Shown here: piece by piece, positions 54,401-64,000 of the stretch
Numbering within the stretch: the stretch's first letter is position 1
Layout of the letters: each line of letters begins with the position of its first letter
Assembly (NCBI RefSeq): GCF_963662255.1
Contig: NC_085049.1
Location: 58,017,158 to 58,081,157 of the forward strand
Direction of reading: 5' to 3'
Origin: Cinclus cinclus
Lineage: Eukaryota > Chordata > Aves > Passeriformes > Cinclidae
Length of the DNA stretch: 64,000 nucleotides
Translations under genes and position numbers: made by a program
The notes under the pieces: generated by a model
What the model saw: the letters and a program-made list of their open reading frames with translations, nothing else
Told to the model about the DNA's origin: nothing
Databases searched by the model: none

Positions 54401-55527
54401 CTACCAGCGTAATCATCCTCGGAGGAGTACCCTGATGAAGATGTGTAGGTGTCGTATGTCTTGCTCTCTAGAACCCCATTGATCTTACTGGACTCGGTGT
54501 CCCCTGTGCCTCTTCTCCTCCTAGTGGAGAGCTCTCCACCTGCGCCCAAAACAGAGAGTTCCACTGAGAAATCACCCATCATCACTTCCCAGTGATGTGA
54601 GCCAGCCTGGGCAGTCACCCCAACAGTCCCCAGCTGCCCTAGGAGAGTGGGGGGGCTCACCCCAGTATGTGCTGCTGTCCAGATCATCATCCAGCACAGA
54701 GCTACCCAAGGCAGCAAGGCCCCGGCTGCCCCCCAAGTAGGACTCGCTCATCATGGACTCGCTATAGTAGGAGGTTTGTGTGCTGGGAGCTGGAGAGAGG
54801 CGCTTTGTGCTACTCGATTTCCTCCTGATCGTCCTGCGGGAGGCGAGAACAGGTTCATCAGACACGTGTGATTATAGGGTGGTGGGGGGAAGGGAAGGTA
54901 CAGCGCACCTACGGGGAGGAAATGGGGAATTCACCCCAATCCCTCGACCGGCATCACTTCCCTCCACACCGGATGGCGGCAGCTTTCAGAAGCTGCAACC
55001 TCTGCTTAGCGGAGGCCTCCCACCCGTCCCGGGCATCGCTTCCGCTCGCACCGCTGCGGTTTTCCGGCCGGCACTTGCAGCGCACCTCCCTCCCTCCCTG
55101 CTTCCCTCCTCCCTCTCGCCATCCAGCTGCAGCTAGGAGCTGGCACCCGGCCACCCCCGGCAGGCTCCCGTGCCGGGCCCGTGGGGACGCAGCGGTGCCT
55201 GGGCAGGGAGCGCGGGGCTTTGGCTGGAGCAGGGGCACAGCCAAGGCGGCCATGCCGGAATGCGTCGGGCTCCCCGTCACGTTCCCTTCGGCAGGCTCTC
55301 CCCACACCTCACCCAGGAAAGTGCCCGCTCCCCGGTGCGGGATGCAATACCCCGCCCTTGTCAGATTTAAACGGGGGGAACCCCCCCCTCTTTCCCACCG
55401 ACCTGCCGGTGGTCTCCTTGAAGGGGAGCTGGGTCCCACCCAGCAGAGATGCGCTGCTGGTGGTCGTGGCATCATCGTCCCCGGGGTAATAGCGGCTGGT
55501 GACAAGGCGCTGGCTGCGGCGGGACAT
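48456..55527 (-). CDS. SUN2: SUN domain-containing protein 2, LINC complex
   Basis: Seventeen coding exons on the minus strand give 710 residues in frame (human 717): 55403-55527, 54661-54833, 54405-54539, 54118-54213, 53836-53929, 53580-53650, 53197-53321, 52628-52849, 52470-52547, 52339-52382, 51114-51279, 50809-51036, 49696-49780, 49497-49612, 49183-49350, 48658-48750, 48456-48569. The nucleoplasmic part starts MSRRSQRLVTSRYYPGDDD. The membrane helix (about 216-232) contains ten leucines in a row, followed by AWYFYPYG. Coiled coils (about 275-515) lead to the SUN domain (about 545-710), with C556 in NTRCSETYET matching the cysteine that bonds to KASH peptides (human C563), and end RFRVHGEPAH. 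SUN2 crosses the inner nuclear membrane and, as a trimer, couples lamins to nesprins. A CR1 lies in the intron between exons 10 and 11. Confidence 0.97.
51548..52168 (-). mobile_element. CR1 LINE 3' fragment, about 620 bp, in a SUN2 intron
   Basis: This is the longest CR1 copy here. Reverse-orientation landmarks run from AGAATCACAGAATGGGTCAG and GGTTGGAACAAGC through CTCCACAACCTTATCTGG, CAGTTTCTGCCTATTGCCTC, AGGTGAACAGGCCCAGCTCC, CCAGAACCGGACACAGCACT and CCAGAGGTGGCCTCACTAG to CACCTCTTGCCTTTTTGGCC. The element is in the same sense as SUN2. Only 3' sequence is present. Confidence 0.93.
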
Positions 55528-56050
55528 GGCGGCAGCAAGGAGGGGGGCTCGGCTCACCTGGGGTGCGGAGAGGGCGGCGGACAGGGAGAGAAGTGACAGT
55601 GGCAGGATCCCTAGAGGAACGCACCCAGCAGGATCCCACTCCTGGAGACCCCACCCCTGTGGCAGGGGTCCCGGCCCACACCGACCGCCGTCCCGAGCTG
55701 CCCCCGGGATGGAGCCTCCTTGCCATACAGTGATCCCCGATAAAGCCCCTCTCCTCCTGTCCCCTCGGCGGACCGCCCGCGCTTGGAGCGGCTGTCCCCG
55801 GCCCCACACATCTTCCTCCCCACAAGGCCCAGCTGCTGAGCCGGCTCGCCCGCAAATCCCCGGCTTTGCCCCGGCGCGCCGTCCCCTCGCAAACCCACCG
55901 GCGAGCTGAACGCTCCGCTCCGTCCTTCCCGGCCGCCGCCGCCGCTCCCTTTTGTTTTGCGGGGGAAGGCGGCGCCCGCCTCCCCGCCCTCCCCCGGATC
56001 CCCCCGCCGCCGCCCCGCCCCGCCCGCCACCGCTCCCCGGCCTCTGGGGA
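54960..56050 (-). promoter_or_regulatory. CpG-island promoter of SUN2
   Basis: CpG density is high across the first coding exon and upstream to about 56,050, where it falls abruptly. An acceptor-like CGCACCCCAG on the minus strand, about 25 bases upstream of the start codon, and a donor-like GTGGGT near 55,900 suggest a noncoding first exon starting near 55.95-56.0 kb. GC boxes (CCCCGCCCCGCCCGCC region near 56,013) fit a TATA-less housekeeping promoter. Confidence 0.75.
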
Positions 56051-57815
56051 CCTCGTCTTTATGATCGTCGTTATTGCTATGTATTATTATTGTTGTTACC
56101 GCCACTGGCGTATTCTTTTAATTTTATTTTGTTTTCACCGTTTTAGGGGGGGGCGATGGTGAGGGCCCATCGGCACTCCCCAGACATCTCATCTTCTTCC
56201 CGGCCAAGCCCAGCACGGGCAGCAGCCAGCCCACGCTGCCAGCCGAGGGTGTGGGTGATGCCAGCCCAAAATGGGAGCTCCCAGGTGCAGGGCTGTACCT
56301 CAGCCCTGTTTGGGCTTTGCTGGGGTGGCTGGTCCGCTGGTCCTGGTGGGGTTGAAGAATCTCCGCACCCCACGCACCACCCATCACAGAGGCACAGCCG
56401 AACCTATCCCTGGGGCGTGGGCAGCCCCGCTCGACACCCGTGTGCCCCCACGCCGCCTCGACTGGGCGGGCGTGTTCTGCTGCTCCCTGGGCCACTGGGC
56501 TCCAGACACCCCGCTGCCACTGCTTTATCCCACGGGCGGCTGGGCAGGCTCGTCAGGGGCTCGTGAGCCAAACCGGGCTGCTCCCATGGGACCTTGAACC
56601 GCTGCGGCACAGCTGAGACCTTGTGCAAACTCACCAGGCTGAAAAAAACAGCCACCCTCCCACACCACGCCTTTTAAATCTGACGGCGCCTCGGAAAAAG
56701 ATTTGCCTGGGGGAGCTCTGAGTGTCAGGGCAACTGGCCACCTGTGTCTGTGGAGCAGAAGGGTATTTATATAAAGAGTTTAAAAAAATACGAAGCTGGC
56801 AGAAGGGAAGGAACCTATTGCAAAACAGCCCTGAAACCTTTTCCTCCGTGTGCTGGGCTTTGGGGCACAAGCAAGGGCAATGGCAGGAGGACGTGATGTC
56901 AGCATCGGGGGGGCACACCACAACAAACCCCGATTCAGCATCCCCAGCCCCGTTGTGTAACACAGACAGATCCTCTTTGTCTCCCTTTTCTTTTCCTTTT
57001 TTTTTTTCCTTCCTTTTGAGCCCATTTGTGTTCCAGCCAAATTCTCTGCCTAGCTTTTCCAGCTCCATCTCCCACTGTGCCAGCTGCCCTTTTTTCACCC
57101 TTTCCTGTGGCTTCCCATCCTTCTGCAAGTGTCTGGCTGGGACAGAGAACATTTCCCCTCCCCAGTGGCACCTTTATCTCTGGCCATGTAGATGGCAATC
57201 CCGTGTCTCGACCTAGGTACACTGGCAGTGGCTGTCACAATGGCACCTGCTCCAGCTGACCTAACCCTGTGTGGATTAACCCCCCAGGAAGCTCAGGGGA
57301 TAAGCTGGGTGCTGAGCCACCAGGCACTAAGTAGGGTGCACAGCCCCAGGTCAATCCATCCCCTCCTTAGAAGCCACTTTTTTGGGTGTGAAAGGAGTCA
57401 GTGGTAGTTCCTGGGGGATTTGGGAAGGGGTGTGTGGTTTGTCCTTGCTGCATCCCTGATCCTGTGGAGGAGGTAGTGATGTCAGAGCCATGGGAATTTT
57501 TGAGTGGGTGTGGGAAGGCTGGGGCAAAGATAAGTGGTGTGTAGCTGGGAGATTCTGCCTCGTTTTCCCCACACTAGCAGTGGGGAGTCTCAGCTCTCTT
57601 TCTGGGGGTCACCAGGGCATCACCATGCTGAGGATGGGGGTGGAGCAGAAGGAGGCTGCCAGCTGTTCCAGTTTGGCAGCTCTTTCTGGGGAAAGGCAGG
57701 AAAAATCCCTACCCTTTCTCTAAAAGGCTTTGGAGGGCTGAAGTGACACGTCCAGGCATGCAAGGACAGGCCAGGCCTGGGAAAGCAGCCTTGGTGGGGA
57801 AGATCACAGCCCTTG
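56051..57815. other. Intergenic region between SUN2 promoter and FAM20C-like gene
   Basis: I see no exon set or recognisable repeat here. Open frames overlap without similarity to known proteins. A purine-rich stretch on the minus strand near 56,980-57,010 (T and C runs on plus) is low complexity. Confidence 0.5.
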
Positions 57816-57837
57816 TCTTCTCCACTAGGCCAACCTT

Positions 57838-57843
57838 TTTATT
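57838..57843 (-). terminator. FAM20C-like gene poly(A) signal (AATAAA on minus)
   Basis: The plus strand reads TTTATTTAAAT, an AATAAA on the minus strand, about 180 bases after the stop codon. It implies a short 3' UTR. Confidence 0.65.
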
Positions 57844-58020
57844 TAAATTCCCTCCCTGTCCCAGCTATCCTTACAACCTGCTTTCCTGGTTCATCACGCC
57901 ACCAGCTCCGGCACCACCAAAAGCTGACGCTATACAGAATCAGAGCTGCACATCGATCCCCACATCATCCTCGGCAGCACAGCAAAACAGCCCAATCCAG
58001 CAGGGTACCAAGCCCCCCAT

Positions 58021-61000
58021 TCACACCCATGACCCCACATCATCCACCAGCACCTCTTCCTGGCGGGCTGCCCTGGCCAGGCAGTGTCCCACCTCCACCA
58101 GCACCTTCCCCAGGCGCCGGTCCAGTGCCCGCAGGTGGGGCTCAGCCAGGACAGGGGCCAGTGGATCTGCGGCCAGTGCCTCACGCAGCACGTCACTCAG
58201 GCGGTAGGGCTGGGTGGCCAGCAGCTGCAGCCGCAGGTAAGTCGACTTCTTGATGCTGCCAGAGATGAGGAGGGAGAGGTCTCCATAGGAGGAGCCTCTC
58301 TCCAACAGCAGACGGGGGTGGGCGGCAGCCCCTTACCTGCAGCATTGCTGGAGAGGGGCCAGGATAGACGGTTCATCCCGTGAGTGTGTGCCAAAGCTGG
58401 GGGTGGGAAGAAGCCCATAAGGATGTGTCAGGGTGGCATTGCAGCAAGACTGGAGGTCTCCCCCTACTCCCCAGCTTTACCCGCGACCGTTGTCCAGGTG
58501 GAGCAGGAAAGTGTCATTCCCAAATTTCTCAAAGGTCTCGTAGTGGTGCCGGTCCATGTTGCCTGTGGTGGGCCAAAAAATTTGCCATCAGGTTGTGGGC
58601 TGGGAGATGGGAGCAGGGACATGGAGCACTCTCCTGGTGTGAAACTGAAACCCAGAACCTGGGGAAAAGGGTTGGAGGCACCTTTAAGGTGTTCATCTGG
58701 TGGCCATGGCCATGCAGGGGTACTGAGCAGACACTCCATGGCCTCCAGGCCCCTTCTCATCCCAGCAGCCCCACACAGGGACAACGGTGGCAAATGGAGC
58801 AGACGTAATGGCAAAGGCATGGCTGGGTGGTCAGGAATGAGGAGACGGGAAACTCTCCCAGTCAGATGCTGATGAGGGGACAGTGCAGGGAAGAAGTGGC
58901 CCAGGGATAGGAGAGGCAGCAAGAGCCCCGGGCAGAATCATCTCCACCTCTATCTCAGCAGGGGCTGCATGTGAGAGCATGCTGGAAGGTGCTTGTCATG
59001 TCCAGGGTATTCAGTTAGGGTCTCCCTGGAATCTCTTCACCTTCGACTTCTACCTGGGAAATGTCCTGGTGGCACAGCCCTGTGCTCTCATTGTGGATAT
59101 GACCGTGTCTCACTGCAGCCTGAACAACAGTTTGGCCAACAAACCTTGCAGGGCATAGTACCATGGGACATGGAGCCATTAGGGCCTCTTGGTCCTGAGG
59201 GACCTCCAGAGCCCCCAGCACAAACACAGAGGGGCTCACCCATGAGGAAATCGAGGATTGTCATGTCGATGAGGTCGAGGAGGCGATGGCCCCTGTCATA
59301 GGGTGGTGTCTCTCGCACCTGAGCGCAGTAGTTGGAATTCAGCTCCCACCTGGTAGCAGAAGGCAGGGAGGAGAATGGGGCCATGAGAGCAGCTGTGGAG
59401 AAACCCCCCTCCCATCCCACGGCTCTGCTGGCCTATGTCCCCACACCCCCCATGCCCCGTCTCACTCAGCCTTCTTGCTCTTGTGGTAGGAGCGGCGCCA
59501 GGGGCTGCGCCAGGAGCGGCGTTTGGCCAGGGTCTTGTCAGGGAGCAGGGCAGCCATGGAGCCCTCCAGCTGGTCCGGTTTGCCACAGAGGGCGTGCTCA
59601 GTGGAGCAGTAGTAGGAGCACTCCCCATAGAAGCAGACGTTACCCGCTGGCCATCAGGACAAAGCAAAGGTTGACAAAGAGAAGGAAGGCAACGAGCCTG
59701 TGACCCTCAGATAGAGCGGTCCAGCAAGCAACCAGGGGAGGATGCTCCATGCACTCTGGCCATGTGCCACCAGCAAAGCAAGGGAAGGGAGGCTGTGAGG
59801 AGCAAAAGCCTGTGACAAGGTACCCATGGAAACTGGAACAGTCCCCAGAGGGATAGTGAGTGTGGGGGGAGCCAGGGGAGCAGCAGCCAGCTCCAGGTGA
59901 GGTCCATCCAGCTGGCCACAGGAGAGGACAGAGAGCATGAAAGCTCACCTGGGGAGATGAAGAAAGTCTTGGCCAGTTTCTTGTCTGTGGTGATATCCCG
60001 AATTTCCTTTGTTATGTTGACCAAACGGCCAGAAACTGGGGGGATTCGCCGGAAATCCAAGATCCTGAAACACAGAACTTGGAACCATTTTTTACTGATC
60101 TTAGCTGGTTTAATAACAGTGAGTTATTAAAACTGACAGGAGACACAGGTATCCCTCACAAAAGGGAGCAAGAGCTGGGATGAAGGAGCAGTTTCTCTGG
60201 TGCTTTGCCAGTATGGGAAGGCAGGGTTGGATGCAAAGCTTATGCTCACCTGTCCAGGTGGAAGGCTGCAATCTCTGCATTGTGCCGCTCAAAGTCTGAG
60301 AAGTAGAAGAAATCAATGGGGGTCTCCTGGTCCCGAGTCTGCCTGGAAGGAGAGGGGATGGTAGGAGCAATCATAATGGATGGGGTCACTCCAAGTATGG
60401 GGTTAGTTCTAAACCACCACTTTATATTCCCTGGTGACACCGGAGACACAGCCAGACCCAGTATCCAGTCACTTCCTGATGGGTGGGTGGCTCCAAGTCC
60501 CCTATCCAGGCTCCCACGCAACCCCTGCCTCCAACTCAAGAGTGGGGAAGCCCTCATGGACTGGAGGCTCCTGGATGGTTCTCATGGACCACCTTCTTCC
60601 TTCCACCACTGGAGGTCACTACCCCATCACAAGCTGCATCCAGTTTGCAGCCAGCACCACCAGGGAAGCCAAAGGAAAAGGGACCATTCTGCTCGCCTCA
60701 GTTTTGGGATGGAGGTGCTGAAGTGGGGCAGCACATGAGGCATTTCTCCTTTTCTCCCTCCGTGATCCCCTCTGGCCACTCCTGCCTACCTAACAGGACT
60801 GTGTGGGTGAGGTATATGGTTGTCCCAGGCTCTACTCACTTCATGGGCTTGAAGAGAGCTTGCCCATAGTTTGGGAACATCATGATGAGCTTGAGCTGGG
60901 TCCCACCGGACTTCTGGACTGAAAGGAGGCACATGGGCATGAGGGAGGCAGGCAGCAGGGAGCAGGGAAGGGGTGTGGACAGGGGTGCAGGCAGGGAGGT

Positions 61001-63119
61001 GGTACCTGAGCTGACGATCCTTTGTGTGGCCAAATCCCAGAGGAGCATGGGCAGCAAGGGGTCCCGGCGGGGGTACAGCTCATAGCGGTTGATGCCAATG
61101 TGGAACTTGAGCCAGGTGGGGTAGGTGTCATAGGCCGTCTTCCCTGTCGGGAGGAGCGTCTCGGCTTTACTGCTGCTGACCCTGCAGCCCGACAGCCACC
61201 ACCACCCCAACAACAATGACAGCTTTTAGTTGGGACAGGATGGGTCCTGTGTCCCCGGGCCCTTCCTGGGAGTCAGTGTAAGGAGGGCGAGGTGGGGAGA
61301 AAGCCCAGAGCAAGCCCTGGATGGGTTCCAGGTTTCATGGTGGTAGAACCCTCTGCCCTCTGCCTCCAAGGGGCTCTTGGCACCTTGCAGATCCCACCCA
61401 AAGTCAGTGGCCAGGAAGACCAGCGTGGCTGGATGGGACACAGTGTTTTCCCTCCATCCCCCATGAAAAATCCCTGGGTTGATCCTGCTTCTCTTATCCA
61501 TGCATTTATTTCCCTGCTGGAACAGATCATCTTATTGTTTTTCCCTAAGGGATTGGCTCCCAGGAGTACAGTCTGCTACACCCCTCCCTGTGCTTACTGG
61601 GGATACATGTGTGTACACAGAACAAGGGTGGAAAAGCATGGGCTACCCACCCATCCCTAGCACTGACCTGAACTCCCATCCTCAACAACCCATTCCCCTT
61701 GGGTGGGTTTCCCCACGGGGATAAATTTGGGTTAGCAGTATCCCTGTCTCTGTGCATCCTGCAAATTTGCAGTCTGCTGGCATTCAAGGGAGCTCCTGGG
61801 GGTATCTGCCCCACCTCTGTGCTAGCACACACCGGCACTGAATGGGACAGTTAGCTCAGGGCATCTATAACCCAAATCCATGTCTCTGTCTAGGATAACA
61901 CAGACTGTGCATTGATTTCATCAAACCAGACCCAAGGCTACCCATAGGTGGTCCTCAGAGACAAGGTAAATGCCCATTTGTGGAAACCAGCTCTTAAGCC
62001 AGTTTTTATTCTCACCCAGTTCTAGCAGGCACCACTTTCAGAAGGTGTGCTTTCCGTGAGGAAGCTGCTATGTGTTACAATGATTAAGCTTTTAATGTCT
62101 TCCCTTCTAATTAGAGGTTAGTAGTCTAAAGATAAAAATAGACAGCCATCAGCAGTGAGCTCACCATACGGTCGAGCCTAAAGAGGTCATGCAATATCTT
62201 GCAAAATGCAGGACAGGAACAGTCTCACGGTTAGAGGTAACCTATACTGCAGGCTTTGCATCTCCAGCATACCAAGAGAGGGGGACAAAACCGGTTAGAA
62301 ATCTGCAGCAGGGACTTCCTCATATACAGAGAGAGACACTAAGGGCTAGTCTGCACTGGGTAAGGGAAGGAGTTGAGGAGATCACCTAATAGACATCCCT
62401 AATACAATGAATAATTCAAGAGTCTCCCTTAGCTTTGCTGTGTGCTACAAGCTTATGGGTAGCAGCCCAAAAATTCAGGGCTAGGAGAGGATTTGAGATG
62501 TGAGAAGAGCATGCTTAGCAATGGGGCCCTTCTGGGGTAGGATGCTGATCTACAAAAGGAAATTACATGTTTGCTCCCTGCTGCTTGTCCCCTCAAACCC
62601 ACATACCCCCCAAATGCAAGGTACAGTTGAGCTTGCTCCTCACCATTCGTCACTCCCACTGCTGCGCAGGCTGAACTTCTCCATGGGGTTGATGATAAAC
62701 AGTTTATCTTTTTCTGTCACCTCTGGGACTGGGATGTTGTAAAGAGGATGCTCAAAGAGTGCTGCCAGCTTTGATCCCTTGGTCCACCCTACATTCCTCT
62801 CTTCTTGTTGTTGGACTCCTGGCTCTTCAGCCCTCAAGTGCAGCCCTGTTCTCTGTGGCTGGGAACTTTTCTGCAAGGAGCTGTTGCTTCCACTGAAATC
62901 TTGAAGGATTCGCAGGCTCAGTTTTTTGAAGCTGGCTGGGATGGGGCTGCCTGACAGGACACCCACAGCTTTTGATGCTTTCATATCACAGCTGCAGGGC
63001 CTGTGGGCAGTGGGGAGAGCAAAATCCATCACCAGGTGCACGAGAAGGGCCAAGAGCAGAAGAAGGAGAAGGCTGATTTTAAATTTCCTCTGGAAAAGCG
63101 TTTGCAGCCGGCACCGCAT
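58021..63119 (-). CDS. FAM20CL: FAM20C-like secretory pathway kinase
   Basis: Ten exons give 535 residues in frame: 62644-63119, 61006-61181, 60840-60918, 60250-60342, 59949-60064, 59466-59646, 59240-59349, 58481-58562, 58337-58396 and 58021-58255. A signal anchor (residues 14-32) follows a basic start. The atypical kinase domain has [101 protein letters not shown] and [11 protein letters not shown]227, E262, D414 and D434 correspond to human FAM20C K271, E306, D458 and D478 at a constant offset of 44. FAM20A has Gln at the Glu site, so this copy is of the active FAM20C type. Family members phosphorylate S-x-E motifs in secreted proteins. True FAM20C lies elsewhere in vertebrate genomes, so I infer a separate paralogue. 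The symbol is tentative. Confidence 0.88.
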
Positions 63120-64000
63120 CCTTCCTCACACAAAACACTCAGCAAGGGGTGGGCACCCACACAGGGTTAAAAATGTTGGTGTGGCTTCAGCCTCTGTGCA
63201 AAAATAGGAGAGAGGTTTCCTGGATTTAGAGCATGGCAGCAAAAGAGCAACTGGTGCAAGGGCAGAGTGGCAGGAAAGATCTGTCACCACAGTACCTCAT
63301 GGTGTGACACCACCAGGTGGGACGGGAGGTTGTGGTGGGGTTTATCAGCACTGATATAGGTCAGGTTGGCACTGCCAAGGTTAGAGTGAATGGGGCAAGT
63401 TCCAAATCAATAGCTGTAAGGCTGGCTCAGGGACAGCAATGGCTGCAGATAACTCTTCACTGTCCTGCCTCTCCATGCTGCCGCCGGCACAGGGCTGCAG
63501 AACATTTCCTTGAATATAAGGCATTAAAATGGTTCTACCCCTCTACAGCACCCACTCTGCCAAGCACTGTGTAACCCTATTCCCCATGTTCATCATATCT
63601 GCATTTGCATAATCCAGAAGAATTTTTTTCCCAGTGCTCAGCCATATAAATTTTGTCACCCTCCCTTATCCATTGATAATCAGTCGTACTCAAGCCTCCT
63701 CTCAAAAACCACTCAACCTAGATAAAACAAAGGTGATGTGAGTATTGACAGTGTAAAGAAGGGCTACCAGGCAGGTGAGTTTCAGGGGCAGGGGCCTCTA
63801 AATCAGGAGTGGGAGACAGGCAGGCAGGAGGGGGGATACTGCCTTGGGCATCAGCACAGAGGCTTAGTGGGACCCATCCAGTGCTGGGGAGGACTGGCAA
63901 CTTGTGGAAGGGAAGAGCATTTCTTTTTACAAGAAATTAACTTTTTCAATGACATCCAGAGATACAGAGCTGGGATGTGTGCACAAAAATGGTTCAGGAC
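63120..64000. other. Upstream region of the FAM20C-like gene
   Basis: No further coding exon is evident. Base composition is ordinary with few CpG, so the promoter is not a CpG island. A noncoding first exon may lie here or beyond the window. Confidence 0.45.

Noticed and set aside
54868..55596. 242-codon plus-strand frame over the SUN2 promoter
   Set aside because: It is antisense to SUN2 exon 1 in GC-rich DNA, with no recognisable domain.

Overview
The window is nuclear DNA from a vertebrate, almost certainly a bird. It carries intron-split genes whose protein products align along their full length with known vertebrate proteins, CpG-island promoters, several CR1 LINE 3' fragments (the dominant avian retroposon) and one solitary LTR. 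Gene order CBY1 - TOMM22 - JOSD1 - GTPBP1 - SUN2 matches the block on human chromosome 22q13.1, with an extra FAM20C-like kinase gene beyond SUN2. I worked exon borders out by hand from splice consensus, reading-frame phase and remembered family sequences. All six coding sequences close in frame, with lengths equal or close to those of family members.

Layout: 1-7,200 is AT-rich and gene-poor, with a 46-bp near-perfect palindrome, a simple repeat and, at its end, a CR1 tail. CBY1 (plus, 8,504-10,472, 126 aa) follows a CpG island. TOMM22 (plus, 11,128-12,325, 140 aa) starts only about 180 bp after the probable CBY1 poly(A) signal. JOSD1 (minus, 15,491-22,736, 202 aa) is tail-to-tail with TOMM22 and has a long 3' UTR. 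A shared CpG island (about 23,580-25,270) separates JOSD1 from the divergent GTPBP1 (plus, 24,690-41,815, 669 aa). This island contains six same-orientation ATTGG (inverted CCAAT) motifs, an RFX-type X-box, an octamer and a CRE. GTPBP1 converges on SUN2 (minus, 48,456-55,527, 710 aa, 17 coding exons). Upstream of the SUN2 CpG island lies a second minus-strand gene, a FAM20C-like secretory-pathway kinase (58,021-63,119, 535 aa, 10 exons).

The genes do not form one pathway. CBY1 acts in Wnt/beta-catenin control and at the ciliary base, TOMM22 in mitochondrial protein import, JOSD1 is a Josephin deubiquitinase, GTPBP1 a translational GTPase linked to mRNA turnover and ribosome rescue, SUN2 an inner-nuclear-membrane LINC protein, and the FAM20C-like protein a Golgi kinase. 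Five are widely expressed and have CpG-island promoters; the kinase gene has no evident CpG island.

The most interesting leads are the CCAAT/X-box array between JOSD1 and GTPBP1, a candidate 42-bp in-frame cassette exon near the 3' end of GTPBP1, the intact FAM20C-like gene with catalytic residues kept, a 46-bp hairpin near 4.95 kb, and a ten-leucine membrane segment in SUN2. I found no clearly undescribed multi-gene system; this is mostly conserved chromosomal sequence.
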